This document shows, piece by piece, positions 45,730 to 55,297 of a stretch of DNA of 64,000 nucleotides. This stretch comes from Bacillus sp. BA3. GTDB taxonomy: Bacteria; Bacillota; Bacilli; Bacillales; DSM-1321. Below the pieces are notes generated by a model. The model was given only the letters and a program-made list of their open reading frames with translations. It was not told where the DNA came from and did not search any database. The DNA lies in NCBI GenBank assembly GCA_002835675.1, contig PIZR01000001.1, forward strand, positions 534,074-598,073, read 5' to 3'. Each line of letters starts with the position of its first letter. Position 1 is the stretch's first letter. The position numbers were made by a program, and so were the translations under genes.

Positions 45730-46968
45730 TTGAAAAGAATGATAATCCTATTTACCATTTGTCTGTTGACTTTCGGCATTGTTTCCTCAAAAAGTGTAAC
45801 CGCTGTTAAAGAGAAGAAAAAACAAAAGGTCAGTCCCGGTATTGAAGTCCTTTTAAAAGAAGAAAAGAACGTGTTAAGCGGAAAGAAAGTCGGCTTGATT
45901 ACGAACCCAACTGGCATCGATTCAAAATTAACCAGCATCGTCGATCTACTTCATGGTGATCCAGACATTAATTTGACAGCGTTATTTGGTCCTGAACATG
46001 GAGTGCGTGGAGATGCGCAAGCTGGTGCAAGCGTTGAATATTATATTGATGAAAAAACAGGGTTGCCTGTTTATAGCTTATATGGCAAAACGAAAAAACC
46101 GACGCCTGAAATGTTAAAGGATGTGGAGGTCCTTGTTTTTGATATCCAGGATGTCGGAACACGCTATTACACTTATATCTACACGATGGCATATGCAATG
46201 GAAGCAGCCAAAGAAAATGATATCCCCTTTATCGTGCTGGACCGGCCGAACCCACAGGGCGGGGAGTCGGTAGATGGGCCGGTACTTGAACCTGAATTCT
46301 CATCGTTTGTCGGTTTGTACCCAATACCGCTAAAGCATGGGATGACAGTTGGGGAACTCGCGACTTTGTTCAATAAGGAATTTAATATTGGTGCAGATCT
46401 AAAGGTCATCAAGATGAAAGGCTGGAAGCGAGATATGGACTATGATGATACTGGTCTCCCTTTTGTCTTGCCGTCACCGAATATGCCCGCAGTTTCCACT
46501 ACTTTCGTATATCCGGCTACAGGCTTGATCGAGGGAACGAATGTCTCGGAAGGCAGAGGGACGACTAAACCATTCGAGTTGATTGGTGCTCCTTATATAA
46601 ACAGTGATGAGCTTGCTGGGAAATTAAATGAATTAAGGTTACCTGGCGTAAAATTCAGGGCAGCCTCCTTTACACCTACATTTTCAAAACATGCAGGCAA
46701 ACTCAGCCACGGAGTGGAAATTTATATAACGGATAGAGAGGAATTCAAGGCTGTCCCTACTGGACTTCACATCATCAAGACCATTCAGGATCTATATCCT
46801 GATGATTTCGAATTCCTTGCAGCCAAAAATTTCAATTTATTGATTGGCAATGGCTGGGTAATGTCCAGAATTGAAGAAGGTTCATCAGTAAATGAAATCA
46901 TGAAGGAGTATCAAGTAAAGCAGGATGCTTTTAAAAAGGTTCGTAAAAACTACTTGCTCTATAAATAA
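45730..46968 (+). CDS. namZ: Exo-beta-N-acetylmuramidase NamZ (YbbC, DUF1343)
   Basis: A 412-residue secreted protein with signal peptide (residues about 1-25) and the DUF1343 core (GLITNPTGID, LFGPEHGVRGDAQAG, VFDIQDVGTRYYTYIYTM, DRPNPQGG). The B. subtilis homologue YbbC/NamZ removes MurNAc from the non-reducing end of peptidoglycan chains, alternating with NagZ. TTG 45730 has GGGAGGG upstream. With NagZ it supplies the sugars that MurP and the next permease import. Confidence 0.93.
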   Translation: MKRMIILFTICLLTFGIVSSKSVTAVKEKKKQKVSPGIEVLLKEEKNVLSGKKVGLITNPTGIDSKLTSIVDLLHGDPDINLTALFGPEHGVRGDAQAGASVEYYIDEKTGLPVYSLYGKTKKPTPEMLKDVEVLVFDIQDVGTRYYTYIYTMAYAMEAAKENDIPFIVLDRPNPQGGESVDGPVLEPEFSSFVGLYPIPLKHGMTVGELATLFNKEFNIGADLKVIKMKGWKRDMDYDDTGLPFVLPSPNMPAVSTTFVYPATGLIEGTNVSEGRGTTKPFELIGAPYINSDELAGKLNELRLPGVKFRAASFTPTFSKHAGKLSHGVEIYITDREEFKAVPTGLHIIKTIQDLYPDDFEFLAAKNFNLLIGNGWVMSRIEEGSSVNEIMKEYQVKQDAFKKVRKNYLLYK

Positions 46969-46971
46969 GTG

Positions 46972-47008
46972 AAAAAAGAAAAGTCCGGTTGGACTTTTCT
47001 TTTTTTTA
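46972..47008 (+). terminator. Terminator after namZ
   Basis: GAAAAGTCC pairs with GGACTTTTC, followed by TTTTTTTT. Confidence 0.9.
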
Positions 47009-47158
47009 TGAACTTTTGATGGAGGAGTAAATCGCTAAGACTTTATTTCTGAATATAGCCAACTTTATATATGAAATGAAGTTCTAAAATGGAAGGAACC
47101 GTTGTCTAATAGAATATGGGGTTTGCCCTAAATCAGTAATTGACAGGAGGAAAGCGGG

Positions 47159-48634
47159 ATGAAAAAATATCTTCAAAAAATTGGACGTTCCTTGATGCTG
47201 CCAGTAGCCGTATTACCGGCAGCCGCCATTTTAATGGGGATCGGTTATTGGATAGATCCGGCAGGATGGGGAGCGGGAAGTCCTTTAGCGGCTTTCTTAA
47301 TAAAAGCAGGTTCTTCGATTATAGACAATATGGCTATATTGTTTGCTGTTGGAGTGGCGTTGGGGATGTCGAAAGGAAAAGATGGAGCCGCCGCTTTAAG
47401 CGGGCTGGTAGCCTATCTGGTTGTAACGACATTGCTTTCCACGGACTCTGTAGCGATGCTGCAGGGAATTGATGCAAAAGATGTAAATCCAGCATTTGTG
47501 AAAATAGAAAATGCATTTGTCGGAATCCTCTCGGGCCTTATAGCGGCAGCTATGTATAATCGGTTCAGTAAGGTCGAGCTGCCGGATGCACTCGCTTTCT
47601 TTAGCGGTAAACGCCTTGTCCCGATCCTTACTGCGGTTGTCATGTTACTGGTTTCCCTATTATTATTCTTCGTATGGCCGCTCATCTATTCCTGGTTAGT
47701 TATATTTGGGGAAGGAATAAGTGAATTAGGAGCTGCTGGAGCAGGACTCTATGGATTCTTTAATCGGCTTTTGATACCAACAGGTTTACATCATGCGTTA
47801 AGCTCCGTATTCTGGTTCGATGTGATAGGACTTAACGATATCGGTAAATTCTGGGCTGGAACAGGAGTAAAAGGAACCACAGGCATGTATCAAGCCGGAT
47901 TCTTTCCCGTCATGATGTTCGGTTTGCCGGCAGCAGCTCTTGCCATGTACCATACGGCAAAATCACGGAAGAAAAAACAAGTTGCCTCATTAATGCTCGC
48001 AGCCGGTTTCGCTTCATTTTTCACAGGAGTTACTGAACCGTTGGAATTTGCTTTCATGTTTGTTGCACCAGCCCTATTCGTTGTGCATGCCTTATTAACA
48101 GGAATATCATTAGCTATTGCTGCGACTTTCCAATGGACAGCAGGTTTCGGTTTTAGTGCAGGATTCATTGACTTTGTTTTAAGTTCAAGGTTGCCATTGG
48201 CAAATGAACCGTATATGCTACTTCTTCAAGGACTGGCTTTTGCTGTCATCTACTATTTCTTATTCCGATTCTTGATTACAAGGTTCAATTTAATGACTCC
48301 CGGCAGAGAAGATGATACAGAAGATGAGCTTGATGGCGGAGGAGCGACTGCGGAAGCAGACAGCAGTCAAGGCGGGAATAATGAGAGTAAATTCTTTGGA
48401 ATGGCTTCCGCTATTTATGAGGGATTAGGCGGAGACGCAAACGTTACATCTGTAGATAACTGCGTTACCCGTTTAAGAGTTGAAGTGGAAAATATGGGAG
48501 CTGTCGATCAAAATAAAATCAAATCAACAGGGGTTGCTGGAATCAATATCGTGGGTCCCCAAAGTATTCAAGTCATCGTAGGGACACAGGTACAATTCAT
48601 AGCTGATGAAATTGAAAAAATCCGGCGGCAATAG
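47159..48634 (+). CDS. nagP: PTS GlcNAc-type EIICB permease
   Basis: A 491-residue permease: an N-terminal EIIC domain with about ten membrane segments (SLMLPVAVLPAAAILMGIGYW, TGLHHALSSVFWF) and a C-terminal EIIB domain with phosphorylated Cys435 (DNCVTRLR). The start resembles NagP/NagE more than glucose permeases, and the neighbourhood fits GlcNAc. A linker of about 30 acidic and Gly residues (348-410 region) separates the domains. No EIIA is fused. Specificity for GlcNAc is inferred. Confidence 0.85.
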   Translation: MKKYLQKIGRSLMLPVAVLPAAAILMGIGYWIDPAGWGAGSPLAAFLIKAGSSIIDNMAILFAVGVALGMSKGKDGAAALSGLVAYLVVTTLLSTDSVAMLQGIDAKDVNPAFVKIENAFVGILSGLIAAAMYNRFSKVELPDALAFFSGKRLVPILTAVVMLLVSLLLFFVWPLIYSWLVIFGEGISELGAAGAGLYGFFNRLLIPTGLHHALSSVFWFDVIGLNDIGKFWAGTGVKGTTGMYQAGFFPVMMFGLPAAALAMYHTAKSRKKKQVASLMLAAGFASFFTGVTEPLEFAFMFVAPALFVVHALLTGISLAIAATFQWTAGFGFSAGFIDFVLSSRLPLANEPYMLLLQGLAFAVIYYFLFRFLITRFNLMTPGREDDTEDELDGGGATAEADSSQGGNNESKFFGMASAIYEGLGGDANVTSVDNCVTRLRVEVENMGAVDQNKIKSTGVAGINIVGPQSIQVIVGTQVQFIADEIEKIRRQ

Positions 48635-48666
48635 GTCTGGATAAACTGCATTTTGCCTTTTAATGC

Positions 48667-48711
48667 AAAAATCTACGATCAGAATTATATTTTCTGATCG
48701 TAGAGATTTTT
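48667..48711 (+). terminator. Terminator after nagP
   Basis: AAAATCTACGATCAGAA pairs with TTCTGATCGTAGAGATTTTT. Confidence 0.92.
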
Positions 48712-48999
48712 ATGATAAGTACCGATTTTTAACGCAAAAAAGATTTATCTATATAACTCTGCTCTTAAAATAGAATAAAACGAATCAATGTTCTATAATA
48801 TATAAGGGTATTGAATGAAGGATTTGCCATGAAGCGTGGAGAACTAGTAATGAAGATCCGCCAATCATTGATACATCGATGATGAAGGCTGTATACATAC
48901 ATATCAACCTAAAAATACGATTGTATAGGGTACTAAGATACTGAGCAAGCGATATCTTATGAATTTTTTCTACCTTTTAATAAAAGGGAGGTTCCGGTC
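48712..48999. other. Gene-free stretch before the DUF1801 gene
   Basis: An AT-rich stretch of about 290 bp. Only a very short open frame (MKRGELVMKIRQSLIHR, near 48830) is seen; it has no convincing ribosome site and I do not call it. A ribosome site GGGAGG lies just ahead of ATG 49000. Confidence 0.5.
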
Positions 49000-49428
49000 A
49001 TGTATAAACAAAAAACCAAAGAAACTGACAGTAGTGTCATTGAGTTCATTGAGAACGTCGATAATCCGAAAAAACGTGAAGATGCATACGAATTGTTGGA
49101 TGTTTTTACCCAAACGACAGGTTATGAGGCAAAGATGTGGGGACCGAGCATAATTGGGTTCGGTACCTATCATTATAAATATGAATCAGGTCACGAAGGC
49201 GATGCCCCCCTGGTAGGCTTCTCGCCTCGAAAAGCAAAAATCAGTTTATATTTTGCTACGGGAGACAAAGAAAGAGAAGAATTGTTACAGGCATTTGGTA
49301 AACACACTTCCGGAAAAGCGTGTGTGTACATCAATAAAGTGGCAGATATCGATATTAACGTATTAAAAGAATTGATTAATCAATCTGTCAAGTTTTTGAG
49401 AGATACATACCCGGACAATGAAATATAA
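49000..49428 (+). CDS. DUF1801 domain protein
   Basis: A 142-residue soluble protein with the DUF1801 (YdhG-like) pattern MWGPSIIGFGTYHYKYESGHEGD, PLVGFSPRKAKISLY and CVYINKVADIDINVLKELI. Function unknown; the fold is shared with iron-carrier-like and stress proteins, but no metal ligands are evident to me. It stands alone, 45 bp before an oxidoreductase gene. Confidence 0.88.
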   Translation: MYKQKTKETDSSVIEFIENVDNPKKREDAYELLDVFTQTTGYEAKMWGPSIIGFGTYHYKYESGHEGDAPLVGFSPRKAKISLYFATGDKEREELLQAFGKHTSGKACVYINKVADIDINVLKELINQSVKFLRDTYPDNEI

Positions 49429-49473
49429 TAAAATGTATGTTTAAGAGGAACAAGAAAGCGAGTGGGAACGAAA

Positions 49474-50517
49474 ATGAGAAAAATTAAAGTGGGCATAGTT
49501 GGATACGGATTGTCAGGAGCTACTTTTCACGCGCCGTTATTAAGTGTTTTAGGGCAGTTTCAAATAGCGAAAGTTGTCAGCTCCAATAAGGAAAAAGTCC
49601 AAAAAGATTTGAAAGATGTTGAAGTGGTAAGCAGCTTAGAGGAGATTCTTGAAGACCCATCCATTGATTTGGCTGTTATTACGACACCGAGTGGTTTACA
49701 TTATGAAATGGCCAAGCAAAGCTTGTTAGCAGGGAAGCATGTCATTCTTGAAAAGCCAATGGTAGTGGAAGCTTGGGAGGCGGAGGAGCTCATTAAGATT
49801 GCCGAGGAAAAGGATCTGCTATTAAGTGTCTATCATAATCGGAGATGGGATAATGACTTTTTGACCGTGAAAAAACTTATGGAAGATGGAGTGCTTGGGG
49901 AAATCAATACATACCAAGTCCATTATGATCGATACCGGCCTGTGGTCAGGGATAGATGGAGGGAAAAACCAGGTCCGGGATCAGGCATGCTTTATGATTT
50001 AGGATCACATCTCATCGATCAAGCACTTCATTTGTTTGGATTGCCGCAATTCGTTTGGGCAGATGTATTTTCCCAAAAAGAAAATGCAGAAACGGATGAT
50101 TATTTCCATGTAATATTAGGATATGAAAAGCTAAGAGTTATCTTGCATTCAGGCTCAATCGTTCCGTTTAATGGACCGCGCTATCAGGTGCATGGAAGTA
50201 AAGGATCATTTATCAAGTACGGTCTTGACTGCCAAGAGGCAGCCCTAAGTGAGGGAAAAAAACCGTTGGATGACTCTTGGGGTGCAGATGAACCCGAATT
50301 CTATGGTAAGCTGGTTACGGTTGAAGGTGAAAATGAGACACATGAAACCATTGAAACACTGAATGGATCTTATTTAACATATTACCAGGCAATTGCAGAT
50401 AGTATATTGAGCGGAAAAAAAGCTCCAGTAACCGCCCAAGAGGGATTATCGGTCATTAAAATCATTGATGCAGCTTTTGAAAGCAGTAAAGGGAAAAAAG
50501 CCGTATATATTAAATGA
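49474..50517 (+). CDS. Gfo/Idh/MocA-family oxidoreductase
   Basis: A 347-residue NAD(P)-dependent sugar or cyclitol dehydrogenase. The Rossmann motif is VGIVGYGLSGATFHAPL, the catalytic Lys lies in LEKPM, and the C-terminal domain has LYDLGSHLIDQALHLFG with the family Asp and His. This YvaA/YrbE-like subgroup acts on scyllo-inositol and similar substrates, but the substrate here is unknown. ATG 49474 is chosen over GTG 49462, which would lack a ribosome site. Confidence 0.9.
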   Translation: MRKIKVGIVGYGLSGATFHAPLLSVLGQFQIAKVVSSNKEKVQKDLKDVEVVSSLEEILEDPSIDLAVITTPSGLHYEMAKQSLLAGKHVILEKPMVVEAWEAEELIKIAEEKDLLLSVYHNRRWDNDFLTVKKLMEDGVLGEINTYQVHYDRYRPVVRDRWREKPGPGSGMLYDLGSHLIDQALHLFGLPQFVWADVFSQKENAETDDYFHVILGYEKLRVILHSGSIVPFNGPRYQVHGSKGSFIKYGLDCQEAALSEGKKPLDDSWGADEPEFYGKLVTVEGENETHETIETLNGSYLTYYQAIADSILSGKKAPVTAQEGLSVIKIIDAAFESSKGKKAVYIK

Positions 50518-50563
50518 AAATCATTTTCCCCTAATAACAATATAAATGAGAAAAACTGAATGA

Positions 50564-50605
50564 TAAGCGGCCTTATTCTCTATTAGAGGAAAAAGGCCGC
50601 TTTTT
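50564..50605 (+). terminator. Terminator after the oxidoreductase gene
   Basis: AAGCGGCCTT pairs with AAGGCCGCTT, followed by TTTT. Confidence 0.9.
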
Positions 50606-50652
50606 GTTTTGGTCAAATAAAATCATTAACTTAAGAAGCAAAGGGTTTCGAT

Positions 50653-50895
50653 TGTTACGCAAGATTTTGAGCTGTTTCCGCATGAAAATGGAGCGAATAT
50701 CCAAGAGATTGAAGCGTTACTCGTGAATTAGAGCCATTTACTCGTGAATTCGGATCAAATACTCGTGAGATTCATCCATTTACTCGTGAATTTGACGCAT
50801 TTACTCGTGAATTTGAATGTTACGGAAGATTTAGAGCTGCTTCCGGAAAATGGAGGGAATATCCGCGAGATTTAACTTTTACTCGTGAATATACA
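50653..50895 (-). repeat. Composite repeat: 21-bp TTCACGAGTAAA array plus ~60-bp flanking direct repeat
   Basis: ACTCGTGA cores start at 50719, 50740, 50761, 50782 and 50803 (exactly 21 bp apart), with one more at 50881. Read on the minus strand they are TTCACGAGTAAA, the core of the array at 1497-1631. A segment of about 60 bp at 50653-50715 (TTACGCAAGATTTTGAGCTG ... AATATCC..GAGAT) is repeated at 50819-50876 (TTACGGAAGATTTAGAGCTG ... AATATCC..GAGAT), each time followed by ACTCGTGA cores. Confidence 0.88.
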
Positions 50896-50935
50896 GTTTT
50901 GGAGGATTTCAATTGATATAAAAATCATAAATGAA

Positions 50936-50971
50936 AAACCCCCGAATGGCGGCTGCTACTCGGGGGTTTTG
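50936..50971. terminator. Bidirectional terminator beside the MFS gene
   Basis: AACCCCCGA pairs with TCGGGGGTT, with A-rich and T-rich flanks. It serves the minus-strand MFS gene. Confidence 0.85.
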
Positions 50972-51004
50972 TTAAGGCATTAAACTTGAAATGCCTTCTA
51001 AGCT

Positions 51005-52192
51005 CTAGGATAATGCCTTCGCATGAAGAGATCGCTTTTGCCAAGCCATGGTAATCATCAAAGTAATGAATAAAAGGATAAGGCCCAACATGAACGGATA
51101 GGTAATGTGGAAATCATACATCATTCCGGCAAGTGTAGGTCCGAGCACATTTCCAATGCTCATATACGCATTATTCATACCCATTGCAAAGCCCTGTTCA
51201 TTCCCTGCCATCTTGGAAATCAGTGTGTTAAGAACTGGACGCAAGATGGAAGTGGAAAGGAAGATGATAAGCGAAATCAAAAAGAAAATCAGGTAACTTG
51301 TAGCAAAAAGTGATAGAAGGAAACCGATTGCTGCAACACTGATAAAGATATTCAGCACATTCACTTCCCCGAAACGCTGTACAATCCGGTCGACGACAAA
51401 CAGTTGCACTATTACACTGACGATACCGGTGGCTGTAACCATGACGGCGATGTCCTTAGGACTTGAATTGAATTGATTATCAAGATAAAGACCAATTACA
51501 GATTCATATGCCATTAGGCCAAAGCTCATTACAAGAGTAATGATGAGTGGGATGAAATAAGGCATTTTCACGGATAAGGCAATCTTCCGAATCATTGTTT
51601 CAGTTTTTGCATCCATGGATTGTGGAACCTGTGCCGTTTCGCTTTCTTTTAAAACAAAAATCGAAAATACAACAGCTGATAGGGATACCAGAGCAGAAAT
51701 CAAAAAGGGAAACTTCAAGCCAAAGTCAGCTAAAAAACCTCCAATTCCCGGACCGACTACAATTCCCAGGGACATGGCGGCAGATACTAAACTATTGCCT
51801 TTGGCGCGTTGATCAAATGTGGTGATATCGGCTACATAAGCAAAAATTGCGGGTATAAGCAAAGCTGCCCCGATCCCGCCGATGATACGTGAAGCATATA
51901 ATAACCAAATGGAATTGACTGCATAAAAAATAAACATGGATAATGTCAAACCGACCAATCCATAAATAATCATTTTTCTGCGCCCGAATTGGTCAGTCCA
52001 TTTTCCGGCAATTGGCGAAAAGATAAGTTGTGCACCCGCGAAAATGGCGATCATTAGGCCAGCGGCGGTTCCGCCTTGATTAATGGAGGCCAGGTATGCT
52101 GGTAAAATGGGAATGATGATACCGAAACTTCCTATTGCTATAAACATATTGATCATGAGGATAATGATCTTTTTGCGTTGTTCTGCTGACAT
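51005..52192 (-). CDS. MFS multidrug-type efflux transporter
   Basis: A 395-residue, 12-segment MFS protein. Motif A-like GKWTDQFGRRKMIIYG and the antiporter motif C (GIVVGPGIGGFLADFG) mark it as a drug:H+ antiporter, close in pattern to NorA/Bmr-like pumps. It is divergent from a marR gene 122 bp away, the usual arrangement for an efflux pump with its own repressor. The substrate is unknown. Confidence 0.9.
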   Translation of the reverse strand: MSAEQRKKIIILMINMFIAIGSFGIIIPILPAYLASINQGGTAAGLMIAIFAGAQLIFSPIAGKWTDQFGRRKMIIYGLVGLTLSMFIFYAVNSIWLLYASRIIGGIGAALLIPAIFAYVADITTFDQRAKGNSLVSAAMSLGIVVGPGIGGFLADFGLKFPFLISALVSLSAVVFSIFVLKESETAQVPQSMDAKTETMIRKIALSVKMPYFIPLIITLVMSFGLMAYESVIGLYLDNQFNSSPKDIAVMVTATGIVSVIVQLFVVDRIVQRFGEVNVLNIFISVAAIGFLLSLFATSYLIFFLISLIIFLSTSILRPVLNTLISKMAGNEQGFAMGMNNAYMSIGNVLGPTLAGMMYDFHITYPFMLGLILLFITLMITMAWQKRSLHAKALS

Positions 52193-52314
52193 GGACAGCC
52201 TCTCTCTCTCTTTAAAAAATCAATAACCCATTTAATTCGCATGGTTAATTTTTTGATACGTTAATTATGTTATAGTTTTAGATAGATAGTGTCAATAAGA
52301 AAGGATTGTCAAAC

Positions 52315-52761
52315 ATGAATTCAAGTGAATTGTATAATTTACATCTAGAGATCAGGGAACTAAGCAGACTATCACAAGAATTGGTTGAACCGTTATTGGT
52401 TAAATATGATTTAACTTCTGTACAGTATCGCGCATTGCAATTAATAGTCTTGAATGAATCCATAGCTGTTAAAGATGTTTCGAATCATTTGAAGATTAAA
52501 CCTGCGGCAGGAACTGCACTAATTGATCGGCTTGAACGGAAGAAGTTGATTGAGAGGGTACATAGTGAGGATGATCGGCGGGTAGTTTTTATCCAATCCA
52601 CTGAAAGTGGAAGGAATACCTATCATTCCATCAATAAGTGTTTTACCAAAATCTTTCGTGACTTTTATAGCGTCCTAAATGGAGAGGAAACGGAACGTCT
52701 CAAACAAATCGTTGGGAAGCTTACCGAACATCTGTCGTCATGCATAGAGAATAAAATATAG
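52315..52761 (+). CDS. MarR-family transcription regulator
   Basis: A 148-residue winged-helix regulator: SVQYRALQLIVLNESIAVKDVSNHL, then the recognition helix and wing GTALIDRLERKKLIERVHSEDDRRVV. It lies divergent from the MFS pump and probably represses it. AT-rich half-dyads (TTAAT...) lie in the shared region 52230-52290. ATG 52315 has AAGGA 9 nt upstream. Confidence 0.9.
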   Translation: MNSSELYNLHLEIRELSRLSQELVEPLLVKYDLTSVQYRALQLIVLNESIAVKDVSNHLKIKPAAGTALIDRLERKKLIERVHSEDDRRVVFIQSTESGRNTYHSINKCFTKIFRDFYSVLNGEETERLKQIVGKLTEHLSSCIENKI

Positions 52762-53052
52762 TCTTCCTGACGTGTACAGTTTCCATTATAATAGAATGAA
52801 GATGCACTATATATTTATTAAAGCAGTGAATTTCACTGTTTTAGGAGGTTAATTATCAGAATAATTAAAAAATATTTAGGTGAAAACGTCATTCCATGAT
52901 TTTATTTTGGTGTAAGTAATCCATTAAAGAAGATATGACGGCTGGAAAATGAATATGTATCAAAAGGATAAGAAGTTTTTTTCTCAGGATTCATCATGAC
53001 GAACCAGGCAGGGTGCTGAATACAAAGAATCTGAAAAGAAGGAGATGGTAAA

Positions 53053-54642
53053 ATGTTTTCCCCATTAACTCCAATGGATTGGAAGCGCAGGGCCGTAAAA
53101 TATTATCCTCAAAAAGTGGCAGTCATTGATGAAGAGAAAGAGTTTACTTATAAGGAATTCGGGCAGCGAACAGATCAACTTTCCAAAGCATTGCATTCTT
53201 CGGGAATTGAAAAAGGCGACCATATTGCAGTAATGTTGCCAAATACGCATTATATGTTGGAATGTTTTTATGGCATTTGTCAAATGGGAGCGGTAATGGT
53301 TCCTTTGAATTATAGGCTTGCTGCAGAGGATTTGGAATATATCATCAAGCATAGCGATTCAAAAATGTTGATAGTCGATGAAGAATTCACCGCTCCAATC
53401 GAAAAGATCATTACTAGACTATCATTGGAAAAAATCATTATCGTGCCTGTTGAAGGACATGAAACCACTTTACCTGGGATAGACTATGAGAATTTCATTT
53501 TGCATGCAAATGATGGTGGTCTGCCAGAGGTTACAATCGATGAAAATCAACTTTTGACTATAAATTACACGAGTGGAACTACTTCAAAACCAAAAGGGGT
53601 AATGTTGACTCATCGCGGGAATTACATGAATGCCGCTAATTTCATTTATCACCTTGGAGTGAAGCATGACGATGTATACTTACATACCTTGCCGATGTTT
53701 CACGCTAATGGCTGGGGAGGTGTATGGTCGGTAACGGCTACTGGCGGGACTCATGTATGTTTAAGGAAGGTCGATCCCCCTCTTATCCTCAAATTATTCA
53801 GCCGTCATAATATTACATTGTTATGTGGAGCACCTACTGTCGTCAATATGTTGGTAAATGATCCTAAAGCAAAAGAAACAAATATCAAAGTGCGTCCAAG
53901 GATGGCAACAGCTGGTGCTCCTCCAGCAGCAGCGCTTATACAAAAGGCACAAGAAATCCTTGGTTTGAATATGATCCACGTATATGGATTAACAGAAACT
54001 TCCCCTTTCATCCTATATAACGAGTGGAAGGATGAGTTTGAAGCTAAATCGGCGGACGAACAAGCAATAATAAAGGCAAGACAAGGTATTGAATTGGTTT
54101 TCAATGGGGAAACGATGGTGGTCAATCAAGAAGGGAAAGAAGTCGCTTGGGATGGAAAGGAACTGGGGGAAATCATTACTCGCGGCAATGTTGTAATGGA
54201 AGGATATTATAAGGATCCGGAAAAGACGGCCGAATCAATTAGGGATGGCTGGTTTCATACCGGGGATCTGGCAGTTACCTATCCTGATGGATATATTGAG
54301 ATACAGGACAGGGCTAAGGATTTAATCATTTCCGGCGGGGAAAATATTTCTTCAACAGAGTTAGAAGGGGTATTGTATAATCATCCAGATGTTTTGGAGG
54401 CTGCGGTCATTGCCATCCCAGACGATAAATGGGGAGAAACGCCTAAGGCAATCATTGTGCTGCAGCCCAATGCAAAAGTGACAGAAAAAGAGATCATTAC
54501 CTTTTGCCGCTCAAAAATGGCTCATTTTAAAGCACCGACAAAAGTTGAATTCGTAGAGTCTTTACCGAAAACGGCAACAGGTAAGCTACAAAAATACCGT
54601 TTGAGGGAAATCCATTGGAAAGGATCAAAAAAGGTAAATTAA
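53053..54642 (+). CDS. Long-chain fatty acid-CoA ligase family protein
   Basis: A 529-residue ANL ligase with AMP loop TINYTSGTTSKPKGVMLTHRG, VYGLTETSP, GWFHTGDLAV and the C-terminal PKTATGKLQKYRLR. It resembles the acyl-CoA synthetases related to AlkK/FadD13-like medium-chain enzymes. It is diverged from the ligase at 26306. It stands alone with its own terminator. AGAAGGAGA precedes ATG 53053. Confidence 0.92.
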   Translation: MFSPLTPMDWKRRAVKYYPQKVAVIDEEKEFTYKEFGQRTDQLSKALHSSGIEKGDHIAVMLPNTHYMLECFYGICQMGAVMVPLNYRLAAEDLEYIIKHSDSKMLIVDEEFTAPIEKIITRLSLEKIIIVPVEGHETTLPGIDYENFILHANDGGLPEVTIDENQLLTINYTSGTTSKPKGVMLTHRGNYMNAANFIYHLGVKHDDVYLHTLPMFHANGWGGVWSVTATGGTHVCLRKVDPPLILKLFSRHNITLLCGAPTVVNMLVNDPKAKETNIKVRPRMATAGAPPAAALIQKAQEILGLNMIHVYGLTETSPFILYNEWKDEFEAKSADEQAIIKARQGIELVFNGETMVVNQEGKEVAWDGKELGEIITRGNVVMEGYYKDPEKTAESIRDGWFHTGDLAVTYPDGYIEIQDRAKDLIISGGENISSTELEGVLYNHPDVLEAAVIAIPDDKWGETPKAIIVLQPNAKVTEKEIITFCRSKMAHFKAPTKVEFVESLPKTATGKLQKYRLREIHWKGSKKVN

Positions 54643-54720
54643 AGGCTTTCATCGGAACGGGATATATATTGAGGGGGTGTCATAAAAAGGTAAATCAAAT
54701 GAAGTACGGCAATTAACAAG

Positions 54721-54757
54721 ACCAAGAATGCTTTTAAATAAGCATTCTTGGTTTTTA
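54721..54757 (+). terminator. Terminator after the second acyl-CoA ligase
   Basis: ACCAAGAATGCTT pairs perfectly with AAGCATTCTTGGT, followed by TTTTAT. Confidence 0.93.
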
Positions 54758-55100
54758 TATTATGAAAAGCAACATTTCCTCTGTAATACTAGGAGCGGGA
54801 TAAATTAATTAACGAGGGCTTCTAAATGAAAGATTTGACTAAGTGTAATATATATACGTATTTTAGATAAACTTGGTTTTTTACAACTAGCATAACTGAT
54901 GCATGATAGGCGTGCTTTCCGGAATAATATGCTGCTATTAAACTATTTGGACTGCAAGCAAGTGATCAGGATGTCCTCAGTAATAATAGCTGATCGAAAT
55001 TAATTTTAAATGTAAAACATAGACATATTAATTTTATTTATAGCAATAATTATTGGATTAATTATATGGTTGAATAAAAAGAAAAAAGGATCTAAATCAG

Positions 55101-55157
55101 TTTATAGACAAAAGGGGTTCTATCTAAATTTTGAAACAAAGCTGATTGGAGCGAGTG
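55101..55157 (+). repeat. Truncated copy of the dispersed repeat at 14509
   Basis: GACAAAAGGGGTTCTATCTA, then AAACAAAGCTGATTGGAGCG, align with 14509-14565 (CAAAAGGGTTCTATCTA, AAACAAAGTTGATTGGAACG). The GC-rich core that should follow is missing; after GAGTG the sequence is unrelated. Confidence 0.75.
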
Positions 55158-55249
55158 TCTTGAGACAATGTTCAAACCCCCTTTAGTCTGACTTAGAGTT
55201 AGTTTTTTTTTAAAAAAACTTATATCAATGGATTTTTGTGAATTCGTTA

Positions 55250-55297
55250 AAAAAAAGGCGGGAAGAAAAATTATCTATTTTTCTTCCCGCCTTTTTT
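55250..55297. terminator. Large hairpin with A and T tails
   Basis: AAAAGGCGGGAAGAAAAA pairs with TTTTTCTTCCCGCCTTTT, in the shape of a bidirectional terminator. No gene is seen directly beside it, which fits loss of a former gene. Confidence 0.8.

Noticed and set aside
48830..48885. Tiny gene MKRGELVMKIRQSLIHR
   Set aside because: 17 codons, no convincing ribosome site, no family match.
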